From: Warburgia ugandensis
Lineage: Eukaryota; Streptophyta; Magnoliopsida; Canellales; Canellaceae
Assembly (NCBI GenBank): GCA_035236585.1
Contig: CP141135.1
Coordinates: 72,579,057-72,643,056 of the forward strand
Direction of reading: 5' to 3'
DNA: 64,000 bases
The notes under the pieces are model-generated. The model had not been told where the DNA came from, made no database searches, and saw only the letters and a program-made list of their open reading frames with translations. The position numbers and the translations under genes were made by a program. The first letter of the stretch is position 1; each line of letters starts with the position of its first letter. This document shows, in pieces, positions 12,801 through 23,990 of this stretch.

Positions 12801-13349
12801 TCAGATACGAGTTCAACAGAGGTGATTATGCAACCATCTATTCCAGTTCAACTCATGCAGATTATAATTGCAATGTTAGTCATGGATACATGGCAGTATT
12901 TTGTGCACCGCTACATGCACCAGAACAAGTTCCTATATCGGCATGTTCACTTGCAACATCACAGGTTGGTTGTACCTTATGCAATTGGAGCGCTTTACAA
13001 CCACCCACTGGAGGGTCTTTTGCTTGACACCCTGGGGGGCGCAATCTCATTCCTCATCTCGGGGATGACTGCTCGGACTGCCGTGATATTCTTCTGTTTT
13101 GCGGTGATCAAGACTGTTGATGATCACTGTGGGCTTTGGCTGCCTGGCAACATTTTCCATATTATTTTCCAGAACAACACTGCATATCACGACATTCATC
13201 ATCAGTTACAAGGCACGAAATATAACTATTCACAACCATTTTTTGCCATTTGGGACAAACTTCTTGGAACTCACATGCCCTACAGTCTAGTGAAGCGCGA
13301 AGAAGGCGGATATGAAGCCAAGGCAACCACAAAACTGGCATCAGATTGA
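6833..13349 (+). CDS. SBH: Sphingoid-base C4-hydroxylase (sphinganine C4-monooxygenase), two exons
   Basis: Exon 1 is 6833-7063 and exon 2 is 12795-13349; joined they give 261 residues, close to my recollection of about 260 for Arabidopsis SBH1. The enzyme is a di-iron membrane hydroxylase of the fatty-acid hydroxylase superfamily. It adds the C4 hydroxyl to dihydrosphingosine to give phytosphingosine at the ER. All three histidine boxes are visible in exon 2: HRYMH (115-119), HLQHH (129-133) and HDIHH (209-213). The family stretches around NHP-EGLLLDT and DDHCGLWLPGN are also present. Exon 1 carries the N-terminal membrane segment (APIVVYWLYAGIY). The donor used here is GTCAGT at 7064 and the acceptor is the CAG ending at 12794 after a pyrimidine run. 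An alternative pair, GTATGT at 7068 with the AG ending at 12804, keeps frame and gives 259 residues; the sequence alone cannot decide. No disruption is seen, so the gene looks functional. Confidence 0.9.
7064..12794 (+). other. 5.7 kb intron of the sphingoid-base hydroxylase gene
   Basis: The interval separates the exon coding the N-terminal membrane segment from the exon coding all histidine boxes. It is T-rich with no coding frame of note. It holds a poly-T run near 11250-11272 and, close to its 3' end, a nested tandem duplication (11515-12430) described separately. The intron carries no recognisable LTR element or transposase. Confidence 0.75.
11515..12430 (+). repeat. Nested tandem duplication with 57 bp hairpin units inside the SBH intron
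   Basis: A block of about 430 bp (about 11515-11940) is repeated head to tail at about 11953-12430. Both copies share the stretch containing GGTTGTGGAAGACTTTATAT and the later AACGAAGTA segment. Each copy ends in an array of about 57 bp units that start TCTAAGAG and contain CTACTATCCTGTA. There are two units in the first block (11815-11871 and 11872-11929) and three in the second (about 12253-12309, 12310-12366 and 12367-12424). Most units contain TGCAGC...GCTGCA, a 6 bp inverted repeat around a 9 nt A-rich loop. Function unknown. Confidence 0.85.
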
Positions 13350-14389
13350 ACATTGTGCAATTCTGAGGCCCCATTATCAAATACATCAACAGGGGTCAAG
13401 CAAATTAGGACCATAGACAGAAGTTGAACAGAACTGGTTGAAATACAATGGGCCCTCCGATAACTAACAACTTAAGGTGAGAAGGCATTGCACAAGCTAT
13501 TAGAGGGTAATAGGTATTGATCCTCACTGTTTTTGTTTATGAAAGCAGTTCCTCCCTATAGCATCAAAGAATCCAAAATTTCTTGTACAATCATTATGTT
13601 TCAAGGCATGTATTTGGTCTAACAGCATGGAAAGGACCTTAGTTTCCTTTTGCAATTGCTTGACAGTGTTTTCTGGTAGTCGGTACTGTTACTTCACCAC
13701 TGCCAAATAGAAATTGTATCTTATTGATTTGAATGTAAGTTTGTGTAGTATTCGATCTGCAATTTCTGTAGATGGTGATTGATGTATTGAAAGTTAGATA
13801 CCTGGTACTGTCATGTCCTCATTTGTGTGGATTGTGAAAATCTTACAGCTTTTATTATCTGAAGAATTTGTTGCCTGTCTGAGACTGTGTGGTTATTAAT
13901 GAATCAGAGCACAAAAGCATTGTGTGAGTAACTTGATTTACCACATTCCTGGGTATATTAACCATGGTAATGCAGGTTAGTAAGCAGATGAAAATTTGGT
14001 TTTCTTCGTGGAAAATGTGGTAATAGTTCCTGTTGGCTGATTTGTCTCCTAAATCCACCAGATTTGGCCGGCGAGCAATGACTTTGGACATGTTAATTTT
14101 GGTAAAAGCCATCAGATCGACTGAACTAGAAGCTTTTGGGCTTGGACCAGCGAGTCTAACTTGCAGTTAGCCCCAACTTTGAAGAATACACTTTGACACT
14201 GATCATCCTCTTAATTTGTAGTTCTTTGATGACTCCTACTGGCTATTTTAGGAGATGATCTTTCTCTTACTTTTGTCTCTCTTTCCAGTATCCACCCCAG
14301 TCATAAAAGACGGCTGAAGTGGGGAGTTTTTTGTCTTCATAGCCAATAAAGAACTGAAGGGATCTTAGTGGTAATGAACAAGTAAATAA
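13350..14389. other. 3' UTR of SBH and intergenic sequence
   Basis: The first few hundred bases after the stop at 13349 are probably the 3' UTR. No further gene, RNA or repeat with a clear signature is seen before the tandem duplication that begins near 14390. Confidence 0.4.
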
Positions 14390-16110
14390 GACCAACACAT
14401 GCGGCAAGAGAAGCTGCTATGAATTTCTATGAGGAGTTTAGTAGAATAGAAAGCTTCTTATATTCCTAGTGAAGGAAACAAAAGTTCCTTGTGTTCCTTC
14501 ATGGTGGGTGAGCAGGGACTAAGCAGCTATGGTCAAGATCTCAAAGTTCTCTGCTGGTAAAACTTCTTGGTAGGAAGTCCCTTAGCAGGCCTAATCAGGT
14601 GAATGGAAAAATAATGTAAGCACTGAAAGGGAATACAGTTGTATAAAGAAATATGTAAGACTGACAAGGTTCTGTCAAGTTTTACTCCCCGTGCAGTTGT
14701 TTGTTGAAATTTCCCCATCGGATGTTGGCTTTCTTTGCCTGAACTATTTGAGTCTTATTCCACCCTGGTTTGGATATCAGCATTATTTAAAGGAAAAAAA
14801 TCTCTCCATCACGTTGGATCATTGCCAACGTCCATGTATCTTGAGAATTATTAGGTGAGAAGTCAAATTTCATTTTATTGTAGTCAACTTTGCAGGGAAA
14901 TATGCCTTCCTCAAATATGAATTGGCACATAAAATTTGCATTCCTTTTGGCAGCTGATGGTCAGTGTAATCACTGGGACGATGCGAGGTTGAATTTTTCA
15001 TCCGATTATGTGCCTGGTTTTATTGCAATGTATCGGTAAACTGTTTTTCACTGTCCATGGACCACTTAAATAGTTGGTTAGTTACGGTTTAGGGTTGGAC
15101 CAGGTGCATGAAGTGAATACACATTTAAACAATAAGAGTCAAGCAAGGCTCAAGCTAATTATACGACTCAAAAAATACAAACGATTCCAACTAATCAATT
15201 TTCTTTCTCATAGTTATGTTTGCCTTTTGGTAGTTAATAAAGAGGAATGGAGGAATAAGATTCATGTGGCCGACCCCTAATTGGGATAAGGTCTTGATGA
15301 TGATGAGTTATGTTTTCTTTATTTGTTCTGAAGGGTCATTTCTTCTGCCATATAGGACTCGCCATACAAATCTATGCGGTCTTGATTAACCCAGCAAAAA
15401 TCCCGTGGGAATGCCAATTGAGAAAGATTTTGGATACTAGGCAGAATGCATGACACGAAAATCCAGCATGAGTATTTCACCTACAAGTGGATTCAAGAGT
15501 GCCATTCCATGAAGCAGTGGAAACTAGGAATCCACTACAGAATTCAAATCCATCTTACTAATGGCTCTAAGGCCCAAGGAGGAAGAGCGAGAAGAGAAGT
15601 CCTGTACCAGAAGTAAAGTTTTAGTGGAAGAATTTTGACATCTGAGAAAGTTTCAGAGCAATCTTCCGTTTGAAACAAGACCTAGTATCTGGGTCATTTC
15701 TTTTTCTATTATGAATGCAAAATCCAACATGCATTCCACCTGTTTCTGATTCTCCAAAAAAGTAGTATCCCACTTTTCATTACCTAGGTAAGAGAAGAAA
15801 GTAAAAAAAAGAATTAAGGAATAGCCTTACATCTTCATGATGACCTTTAAGGAATGCCTATTTGGTCAATTAAGAAAAGGCCTAAAAATAGTCTCAGTGA
15901 AATTGTAGCATAAAAAATGAACTGATTACTGGTGCCGCCTTTCCTTTTTCCTTTATCATTGATCTCAGCAAGTAAACTGAATTGACAATTCTGCTTCAAT
16001 AAACTTCCACAATGCACCCACAAGGTTAGACTACCTCCCATAAAGTGGAAAATCAAGTTAAAAAGCTGAACAAAAATTCGGTTGATAAACTCTATCAGTT
16101 CCTATGTACA
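14390..16110. repeat. Tandem segmental duplication, copy A
   Basis: Shares ordered similarity with copy B (16115-18060) along its whole length. Anchors include GCAGGGACTAAGCAGCTATG (14512 region against 16233 region), the CATTCCATGAAGCAGTGGAAAC stretch (15500 against 17510), and the closing TGATAAACTCTATCA (16083 against 18033). The copies differ by many substitutions and short indels, so the duplication is not recent. No coding frame is conserved between the copies. Copy A alone carries an RTE-type LINE tail near 15235-15307. Confidence 0.85.
15235..15307 (+). mobile_element. 5'-truncated 3' tail of an RTE-type LINE
   Basis: About 70 bp matching the 3' end of the LINE at 34991-38225 (its end at 38148-38210). 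Shared elements are ATAAGATTCATGT, GACCCC-AATTGG, ATAAG and the closing GATGATGATGA. RTE-clade LINEs characteristically end in GATGA-type repeats. The insertion is absent from the matching position of copy B of the local duplication. Confidence 0.75.
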
Positions 16111-16114
16111 CTAA

Positions 16115-18060
16115 CTCTACATGTGGCAAGATTAGCTATTATGAATTTCTGCTTAAGTTACTAGAATAGAAAGCTTTTTATATTCCAAGTGAAGGAAACA
16201 TAAATTCATTGGTTTTCTTCATGGTGGGTGCGCAGGGACTAAGCAGCTATGCTGCTATGGTCTAGATCTCAAAGTTCTCTTTGGTAAAATTTCGTGGGAG
16301 GAAGTCCCCTAGTAGGGCATAATCAGGAAGAGGGAAAAATAATGAAATCACGGAGAGTGAATACAGTTGTATAATGAAATATAACACTAAAAAAGATCAC
16401 AGCTAAGAGGTGGGTGTCTTTTGTCAAGTTTTACTTTCTGTGCAGTTGTCTGTTCCCCCTATTGTGTCGGCTATATGAGTCTTTTTTTCAACCCTTCTTT
16501 GGATGACAGCATTGCTTTTTAAGGATTAATATCTCCATCACATTGGATCATTGTCAATATACATAAAGCTTGAGAATTATTAGGTGAGACGTCAAACTTC
16601 TTTTTACTGTAATCATAACTTTCAAGTGAAATATGCCTGCCTCAAATATGAGATGGCAAGTAAACGAGTAATTTTCTGCAGGGTTGCTTGCTAATGGTCA
16701 CTGTAATCACCAGGATGACGCGACGTTGAAATTTTCAGCTGAAAAAAACCCTATAACTCTTTATGTACCAGGTTTTGTTGCATGCACCATTGTTTATCGT
16801 CATGGACCACGCAAACGATGGTTTACTTATGGTCTAAGGCTGGATCAGGTGCAAGTGGTTTCGCATGCTTCTGAAGTGTAAACGGCTCTGACCTGCATGG
16901 GAAGACAGAGACAACCATTTAGACATTAAGAGTAAAGAAAGGGTCCAACTAACCATGCCGCCTGACAAAACAAAATACTCCAACTAATCATTTTTCTTTC
17001 ACCTAGTTATGTTTCCCCATTTGAAGAAGCTCTTCTACGACCAATCAGTTAACAGCCAATCGCTCTACCACTGAGCTTCTGAGGAACAACAGGAGATTAG
17101 ATCTTCTAGAGTTCAACTCCCGTCGACAGTGCTAACAATTGCCACTCCATGACTAACAACATCATTTCTAACACATCAATGCTAGTAATTGTTGTTTTTC
17201 ATGATAAGAACATCTCTCTGATAGGATGAGTTAAGTCCTCTTTAACTTAGAGACATTGGCAGTACAAGGGTAAATGCTTTGGGCAATCCTAAAAGAAGGT
17301 ATACATTGATGCTTTTCCCTTTATATTTCCTCCTGGTCTTTTCTTCTGTCATATGGGATGGAATTCACCATAGAATTCACTTCAGTCTTGATTAACCCAA
17401 TGAAAATACGTTGTGGAATGCCAATTGACAAAGATTTCGGATTCTACGTAGAATGCATGACATTTGAATCTAGTATGAGGATTTCACCTACAGGTGACTT
17501 CAAGAGTGCCATTCCATGAAGCAGTGGAAACTATGGAATCCACAATAGAATCTAATTCCATCTTGACTAATGACTCGAAGGCCTAAGAAAGAGACCAGAG
17601 GGGGGTTCTGTACCAAAATTAAAGTATTGGTAGAAGAATCTTGATATTAGAGACAGTTTCATGGAAACCTTCCATTTGAAACAAGACCTGAGTACATGGG
17701 TCATAACTTTTTCTATTACAAAAACAAAATCCAACATACATTCCACCTGTTTCTGCTTCTCGAAAAAATAGAGTCCAACTTTCCATCGTCTAGTTAAGAA
17801 AAGAAAGTAGAAAAATGAGTAAAGGAATATCGTCACATTTTCATGATTACAGTAGAGGAATGCTTTTAGCGGAGTTATCACACAAAAGGTGAACTGATTT
17901 CAGGTGCTACCTTTTCCCTTTTGCTTTCGTTGTTAATGATCTCAGCAAGTGAATGACAATTCTGCTTCAATAGCTTTCCTCAATGCACCCAAAAGTTAAA
18001 AAGCTAAACATAAATTTAGTTGAAAACTTTCACTGATAAACTCTATCATTTCTTATCTCT
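16115..18060. repeat. Tandem segmental duplication, copy B
   Basis: Partner of copy A (14390-16110), head to tail. Internal order of similarity is the same. Around 17021-17145 copy B carries plastid-derived sequence at about the place where copy A has the LINE tail. Open frames inside (for example 16684-16881 and 17567-17881) show no domain. Confidence 0.85.
17027..17145 (-). pseudogene. trnN-GUU: Plastid-derived insertion (NUPT) with a truncated trnN-GUU
   Basis: Read on the minus strand, 17085 down to about 17032 matches the 5' two thirds of plastid tRNA-Asn. The acceptor-strand start TCCTCAG is present, then the D-arm AGCTCAGTGGTAGAGCG motif with one acceptor-side change, then the anticodon loop CTGTTAAC (anticodon GTT), then GATTGGTCGTAG. 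The T arm and 3' acceptor strand are missing, so it cannot be a working tRNA. The bases on the other side (17086-17130: ACAACAGGAGATTAGATCT, TAGAGTTCAA) look like the sequence that lies next to trnN in the plastid inverted repeat. Recognition is from memory of that locus. Confidence 0.8.
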
Positions 18061-18455
18061 GCAAACATCAGCTTCTGGTTTCCTAATAAGTTGAATAACA
18101 GTCTTCCCCAATACCAAGTAAGAATTACAGCCAAAATACAAATTTACATAAGCTGGCATTGCCATGGCAGACCAAAAAAGGGAAAATAATCCACGCCTGT
18201 AGTTTCATATATTCAAAACTTCATTTATTCTCACTGTAAAATTATCCCAAAAAAGGAAAAAGAATTCATCTTTTGATTCTCCAATATACAACAAAACATC
18301 TTATTAATTATTGGTAGTTAGCAGCAGAAGTTAATGCACAAAATTAGAAAATCTTTGTATATGTATTAACAAATACAGGTTCATGACAGCCTCTGAATGT
18401 GCTTAATTGGTCCTTAATCGAAGACACAAATTAAGAACATACTACCATATATTTC

Positions 18456-18836
18456 TCAAGTATCTTGAGCATAAAACTCTATTATCTCACTGAGATTAAG
18501 CTGAAGAAAGGACGAGCAATCATTGTACATCAACCACAGCATATGCTCGAACAAAATCGAATCGACATTAACAAAAATTGCCCGTCCCTCGTCGATCTCA
18601 TTGAGTTCCCTGTTCTTCTTGTTGTTGCTCTTTTTCCTCGCCATTTGAAGCAAAATCCTGAATGGGTCTTTCTCTAGAACAAAAGGATCTACTACAAACA
18701 CCCTCTTCTCCTTACCAACAATCACAGTCACAGAATTCTCTGAAACTTCTTCATCTTCCGCCAATTCGCGGTATCGAAGCTGAGCTAGAGAAGACTTTTC
18801 CAGCCATTTTCGACCTACAAAAGCACAGCACGCCAT
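18456..18836 (-). CDS. SAUR-like auxin-responsive family protein (126 aa), intronless
   Basis: The start at 18836 (MACCAFVGRKW) was preferred to a longer in-frame opening at 19043. The extra 69 residues would span the putative promoter and look non-coding, and 126 residues suits the family. The core reads VTVIVGKEKRVFVV followed by a L-xx-DPFRILL stretch, which resembles the SAUR core. The C-terminal half (VDSILFEHMLWLMYND, EIIEFYAQD) matches a divergent SAUR subgroup ending in LFEHLLW and EIxEFYA. SAURs are short, intronless, early auxin-response genes; canonical members modulate PP2C.D phosphatases at the plasma membrane. Whether this divergent type does so is unknown. No disruption is visible. 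Confidence 0.7.
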   Translation of the reverse strand: MACCAFVGRKWLEKSSLAQLRYRELAEDEEVSENSVTVIVGKEKRVFVVDPFVLEKDPFRILLQMARKKSNNKKNRELNEIDEGRAIFVNVDSILFEHMLWLMYNDCSSFLQLNLSEIIEFYAQDT

Positions 18837-19018
18837 CTGGGTCTTCTTTGTTCCTTCTCGAAAGATGAGATTGGGCAATGAAGAATGAGCATGAAATGCA
18901 GAAACCGAGAATTGGGTTTTGTCGGGACGGGGAGGATCGTTCTGGTTTTGGTTTTTGTTCCTGGATTTGCTGTTTGCGATTAGCAATTGAATTCGGCACC
19001 AAACGTTACTCAAAATGG

Positions 19019-19027
19019 CTATATAAA
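19019..19027 (-). promoter_or_regulatory. Candidate TATA box of the SAUR-like gene
   Basis: TTTATATAG on the minus strand, about 185 bp upstream of the chosen start at 18836. A TATA box here implies a 5' UTR of about 150 bases and supports the shorter start, since the longer opening would begin next to the TATA. Confidence 0.45.
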
Positions 19028-19043
19028 CAAAGAAAAATGGCAT

Positions 19044-22000
19044 ATTTAAGTTTTTCTTACTTAATATTTTAGTTCCTTTTATTTATTTTTTTGTTTGTTG
19101 GGTGGGGAAAGTAACCGTCAGAACTGACAAAGAATTGTTCTTGGTAGTGGGAAATGAATTAATGAGCAAGATACACGTAACTATGGAAGTATTATCTGAA
19201 CCTTTCAATTGTGGGATCACCTAGATGGAGATTCTCCATCTTAACTAAAAGTACATATAAAGGCCAGGTAATACTGATCCAAGCCAAGCATCTTTGTGGT
19301 CATATTTGTCAATAAAGAGGCCGAGCCAATCCAAAATTGTACAACAAGGTCACTCTGACCATGACATCTTTAACAGCCATGAGAAACACAGAGGTGGCGA
19401 GATGCCCATGGACGTAGATAGCCGCTAGTAAATCTAAAGACCGAAGAACCATCAAAGCTAGAGGACGAGATCCACAACACTCATAGGCTCAAAGACATTA
19501 CAATATTGCTATAGGAGCTGGTTCATTATCTGCATGTCTAATACGCAGGTCCCTTGAGAGTTATTAATAAAAATCTGCTTGCCAACCAGAAGAAAAACGT
19601 AAAAAGTGGGTGAATATTGCAAAATTGTATTTTCTTATGATTTGGTAGATTGGTATTTGATTTTGTTTGTTTACATAATAATTGTTGTTAGATGGTGTCA
19701 AAATACGCGGTTTAGACGTCTGAGCTTTGGGTAGTTTCCACGTAAGTGGCTTTACGCGTCTCTCCTTGGATGCCTGACGACAGACCTTCACCGCAATCTT
19801 GTAAGCACTATCTCAGGCCTTTCTAGACAAATTGCAAGGTGTAGAACTGACAATGACATCCTTATAATCTGGGCCTGCTCGTATGACCTCGGCATGACAT
19901 GGGTTTTTCATGCGGACGGATGTTGATTTTTAGGGAATATAACGTGAAAATCTCTCATTTGAGACAAATTTTTTTTGTTTGACCATATCAAGTGTGGAGT
20001 ATTTCCTACCTGTTTGTGTCAGATTTTGTTGTTAAGGTAGTTGCCGAATCGATAATTGTAAGGGAAATGACTGGAAATTGCCACCTTTTCTCTGTCCGAT
20101 CCGTCCATTTTAGTGAACTGTTATATGATGGGGATGTGATCAGTAGAAATACAAATGGAGGCCACCCATATTCTTCAAGAAATCCAATTGTCTACACTTG
20201 TGCGATTTCAGAGACGTATGTTGGGCCGAACATCTAGGTGATGGAAAATATAAAATATTGGTCTGCTGGATCATCTTAGATTGGCCAAATGCTTGATCTT
20301 AAGCCTTAATTTTATGCCAAAACAAACAGTGCTTCGGATCATCCAACAAGACCAATAGTAATAGGAAAAAGATCAGTCGCATACGTAGTTATAAAAAACT
20401 TCGAATAATTGAAAATTTCAAAATATAAAATTTTAATCTCCCAAAAATTTCCCCAAATGATCCAAATTCTTACGTATGTGTAATTCTAGGCAGATTTACC
20501 AAATTACTCATAAATTTACGAAATTAAATTCAAATTTGGGAAACCTCAAATATCATCTATAAATCAAAACCGAAAGTATAAATAAAAAATTAAATTCATA
20601 TTCTTATGATTCATTTTCTTTGACTTTTTTTTTTTTTCCGATTTTTATAAATTTTTGTCTTGACGACTTATTTCCAAATCCGAAGTATGTAACCGTGGTC
20701 ATATGATACTCATATCCCCTAGAGTATAAGTGGCAAATATCATTTCCTGCTGAGCTTTTCTCCTGAAATCTCAAGACGTGAAAATAGGCCGAATTTGAAC
20801 ACATATGGGTAATTCAACAAACCTGACCGTTCATTCACGGCGGCTCATATTTAGGAGATCTGAACTGTTCATCTGATTGCTGTGGATTAATATTTATAAA
20901 CAGAAAATTATGATGATTGGATGATCCTAGCATCTTAAAAACTATGTTTTTTGTTTTATAATTCTTAAATCAGACTTGAAATATCTCTAACAAGGAAAAA
21001 GTGCTACCTCAAACCTCTGACCAATCATAACAAGTAGAGATACCTTGTTTTCCCGACCAACTGTTCTAGATAGCTTTGGCAATTGCATTTTACTGTACTA
21101 ATCCTTTTCTTTAATTGACAATAAAAATATTCAAATGCTAGAATAATTCGATCTGTATGCTTGTTGGACTACTAGACATCTAAAGCCACTGGATCAATCA
21201 GATGAATGAATCAAATCCCTTCCAAGGGCCATCCTTTTAGCATCACTCGCTGTTAGAAATCCGCCTATAAATACAAGTACTTGGTTATAGTTTGGATTTA
21301 GCTTAACCTGTTAATTTTGCTTGATCATGGGCCTGGAGGACAGAAGCACAAGCGAGCATGTCACCATCTGTTGCATTTGCAAGTTGCAAAGATAATGTGG
21401 TACAGTGGTCCCGAAATTTCCCTGCTTTGTTGGTCTTTATGTTCTCAAGTCTTCTAGAATAATCTAGGCTAAGTTTTTGAGTTTACTTTTGAGTTTTAAT
21501 GGTACTGTGGGCAGTTCGTATAGGCTGCCAATAGGAAATAGGAGGAAGGGAGAGTTGGGTTCTGTTGCAATGCCCAAACCATCTCCTGCCTTGGATCTCA
21601 TGAAAATGAGTGAACTTTATTTTATTTTATTTTTTTGAGAGAGAAAGAGTTTCTACCATATAAAAGCTATGTATATTGAGCATACTTTTTTATTTTTCAA
21701 TGATCCAAGCTGTTCACTGAATTTGGCTTGTTCCAAATGCACGTCCCATCTACAAAGAAAAATGAAAGAGAGAAAGTAAGAGCAAAGGAACAAGCCTTAA
21801 AGCAGCGGCCTTCTATGGCAGTGGCACGAGAAGGGCTTGTCCTCTGCTCTAGCTTTTTGATATCTAATAAGACAAAGAGCATGTGAATTAGATAATTCTA
21901 GACTTTTTCTTCTGTTGAAAACTTAGACATACAACATTTCTATGCACTGTCTCAATTCCTGGTTGGCAAAGATTTTTGATCCAATTCACATTCACATGCT

Positions 22001-22464
22001 TCTTGATCTACTAGACATCTATACGTGGCTCAAGAGCAAGTCAAATTGCGCAAAGGTTTGCTCCAACAAAAGTGATGAACTTGGACACTTTTACCTAAAG
22101 TGTCATTTAGTATTCCTCTTTTCAGTTATATATAAATTTTCATTTTTTTGGCTTATTAGGTAAATTTATTAGGATGGCACCGAAGCTTTGTATGGTGGCG
22201 TAAGAAATTTTTACTAAAAAAATAGTGGGGCCGGCAAGGAGTCTCTCACGTGGGTAACCAAGTTTTGAGGCTATACAAGAGTGTGTGTCTACCATTCAAA
22301 AAGAAAAAAGAGAAAATATAAGCTAGTTAGCCTAGAACATCCTAGGTTCAAATCTTAGCACAACTGAACTATTTTTGTTACATGGCAAGTCCACTCATGA
22401 AATGGATCAATTTGCCTAAGTAACTCGGACGAGTTTCCAAAGCTAACTATTCATATCCGTGCAT
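19044..22464. other. Intergenic, no gene recognised
   Basis: Short frames only, no domain signature. The stretch is AT-rich from about 20300 to 21200. A GATCCAAGCTGTTCACTG stretch near 21703 has looser relatives near 20855, 23620 and 39118 (GATC followed by a variant of AAGCTGTTCA). This may mark a dispersed repeat family, but no termini or target duplications could be assigned. Confidence 0.4.
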
Positions 22465-22725
22465 CTAACAATGTACTCTTATTTCATCCAACCTGGTACA
22501 AAATGGCCATCTTACTAAATCTGAAAAGTTGATTATGACAAAAACGTAGTTGTTCCCCCCTTGGACGAGATAGGGCAATCGTCTTACGAAATCTATGGTT
22601 ATGCCTTTCCCATGGCCAGGAAGGTATTGGAGGCTTCTCATCATTTTAAACATTTGACATTTTTGCTTGGTTTCCAATCGCTTCTTCACAAGTTTCCATA
22701 GTGAACGTGATGCATCCCCACACAA
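22465..22725 (-). pseudogene. Ty3/gypsy integrase relic
   Basis: An 86-codon frame carries a weak integrase signature. After a short Cys-containing segment comes GKGITIDFVRRLPY then NNYVFVIINFSDLVRWPF. This matches the SMDFIxGLP and VVVDRFSKMAHF blocks that begin the gypsy integrase core, with the first catalytic Asp in TIDF. It begins and ends abruptly, with no flanking LTRs recognised. The assignment is by motif spacing only. Confidence 0.5.
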
Positions 22726-23990
22726 GTTCTCTTTTCTTATACAGTAAGTTACATTTGATGGGAATAACTGCAGTTTTGTACCTGAAAGGCTAAATTTAAC
22801 TCCATGGTTTAAGTAAGCTGAACTGTGTAAACGCCAAGAATTGAGTTCTGATCACATTTGAACAGCATGAGGAGTTTCCAGGTTCCACAGTACAAGTTGG
22901 AGGATGAATAGCTAGAAAGGATCTTTCGTATTTCATCCTGCATGATCTCGAGTATTGTCAGTTCTGGTACCTCGACCAAAGAAGATTAGACCACTGGATT
23001 ATTAGGTAGATGATTGGAATAATTTATAGATATTACGGGGATTCTATTCCTAACAATTAGAAATATTTTCTGTACATAAACATCATGTATTACACTGCAT
23101 TATTCAAGGAAAATAACTTGAACTGTTTCAAGTTTCACATTAATCTTCATTGTCATGTTCGCTTCTTAACTCCTAAACACGAATTAAAATAAAAACCATG
23201 GGACATTAGAAAGCCTAGATAGTATTTGTGACAAATCTACCGTATTATTAATGCTTTAGTGCACTGAATGAGTTTTTTTGTACATCGTACTACACATTTA
23301 ACAACCAATAACTAACATTCAGCTGAATGGTTTCAATCACCAAATATTGAGTCTCACACATAGTTTAGTAACTCAAAAACTTGGCTTTATTTGAAAGTGC
23401 CGGCAAATGAGTTAACTAGAAGCCACTTGTTGGCGACTCTAGCTAAAAACTATGAGCAGAATTTTCAATTTTCAATTTTTATTTTTATTTTAATTAAATT
23501 TTCTCTTTGTACCAACGGTAACTGTGAGTGAGTTGTTTGAGATATGGTACTGTGGGCTTGGATTAAAATCCCAGCCCAACTAAATAATTTGGTTAAGCAC
23601 CTTTTTTTTTCTTTTCTCAATGATCCTAACTGTTCATCTATTCGAAATATAGGGTCTCAAAAATCTCATCCTAAAACCTTTTTTCGGGGGCATTTTTTTT
23701 TAAATATTTTGTTTGGTGGAATTTTTGGGGCTTTTGCCAACATGAAAAAGCCGATTATTAGGGAAAATTATTTCATCTATTTTACAATAAATTAATCATT
23801 CTCATTATAAATTCGGTTTACTTGGAAGGTTCAAATATTCAAAACCTGTACAAAGAACTCCTACTATAAATGTCCATCCCCCAGCACTCAGAATGGACCA
23901 CAATTTGATTTCAGAAAGAATATATCATCACAAATAAATGTCCATCCCCCAACACTCTTAAGCTTGCCAAACTCCACAAGAAGAGACAGA
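22726..23990. other. Intergenic plus upstream region of the P450 pseudogene
   Basis: No gene recognised in 22.7-23.8 kb. At 23865-23872 there is TATAAATG, matching the TATA box of the intact paralogue at 41472-41478. The AAATGTCCATCCCCCA segment that follows is repeated about 68 bp downstream near 23936, a small tandem duplication absent from the intact gene's promoter. Confidence 0.55.

Noticed and set aside
15074..15280. 68-codon open frame in copy A
   Set aside because: It ends within the LINE tail and the equivalent frame is not conserved in copy B.
17032..17085. Functional tRNA-Asn gene
   Set aside because: The T arm and 3' acceptor strand are missing and the flanks look plastid, so it is an inserted fragment.
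18837..19043. N-terminal extension of the SAUR-like protein to 195 residues
   Set aside because: The extra part overlaps the likely TATA box and leader, and has no similarity to the family. The downstream Met gives the expected size.
21703..21720. Dispersed GATCCAAGCTGTTCA-type motif (also near 20855, 23620, 39118) as a defined MITE
   Set aside because: No inverted termini or target duplications could be assigned around any copy, so it is noted only as a recurring phrase.
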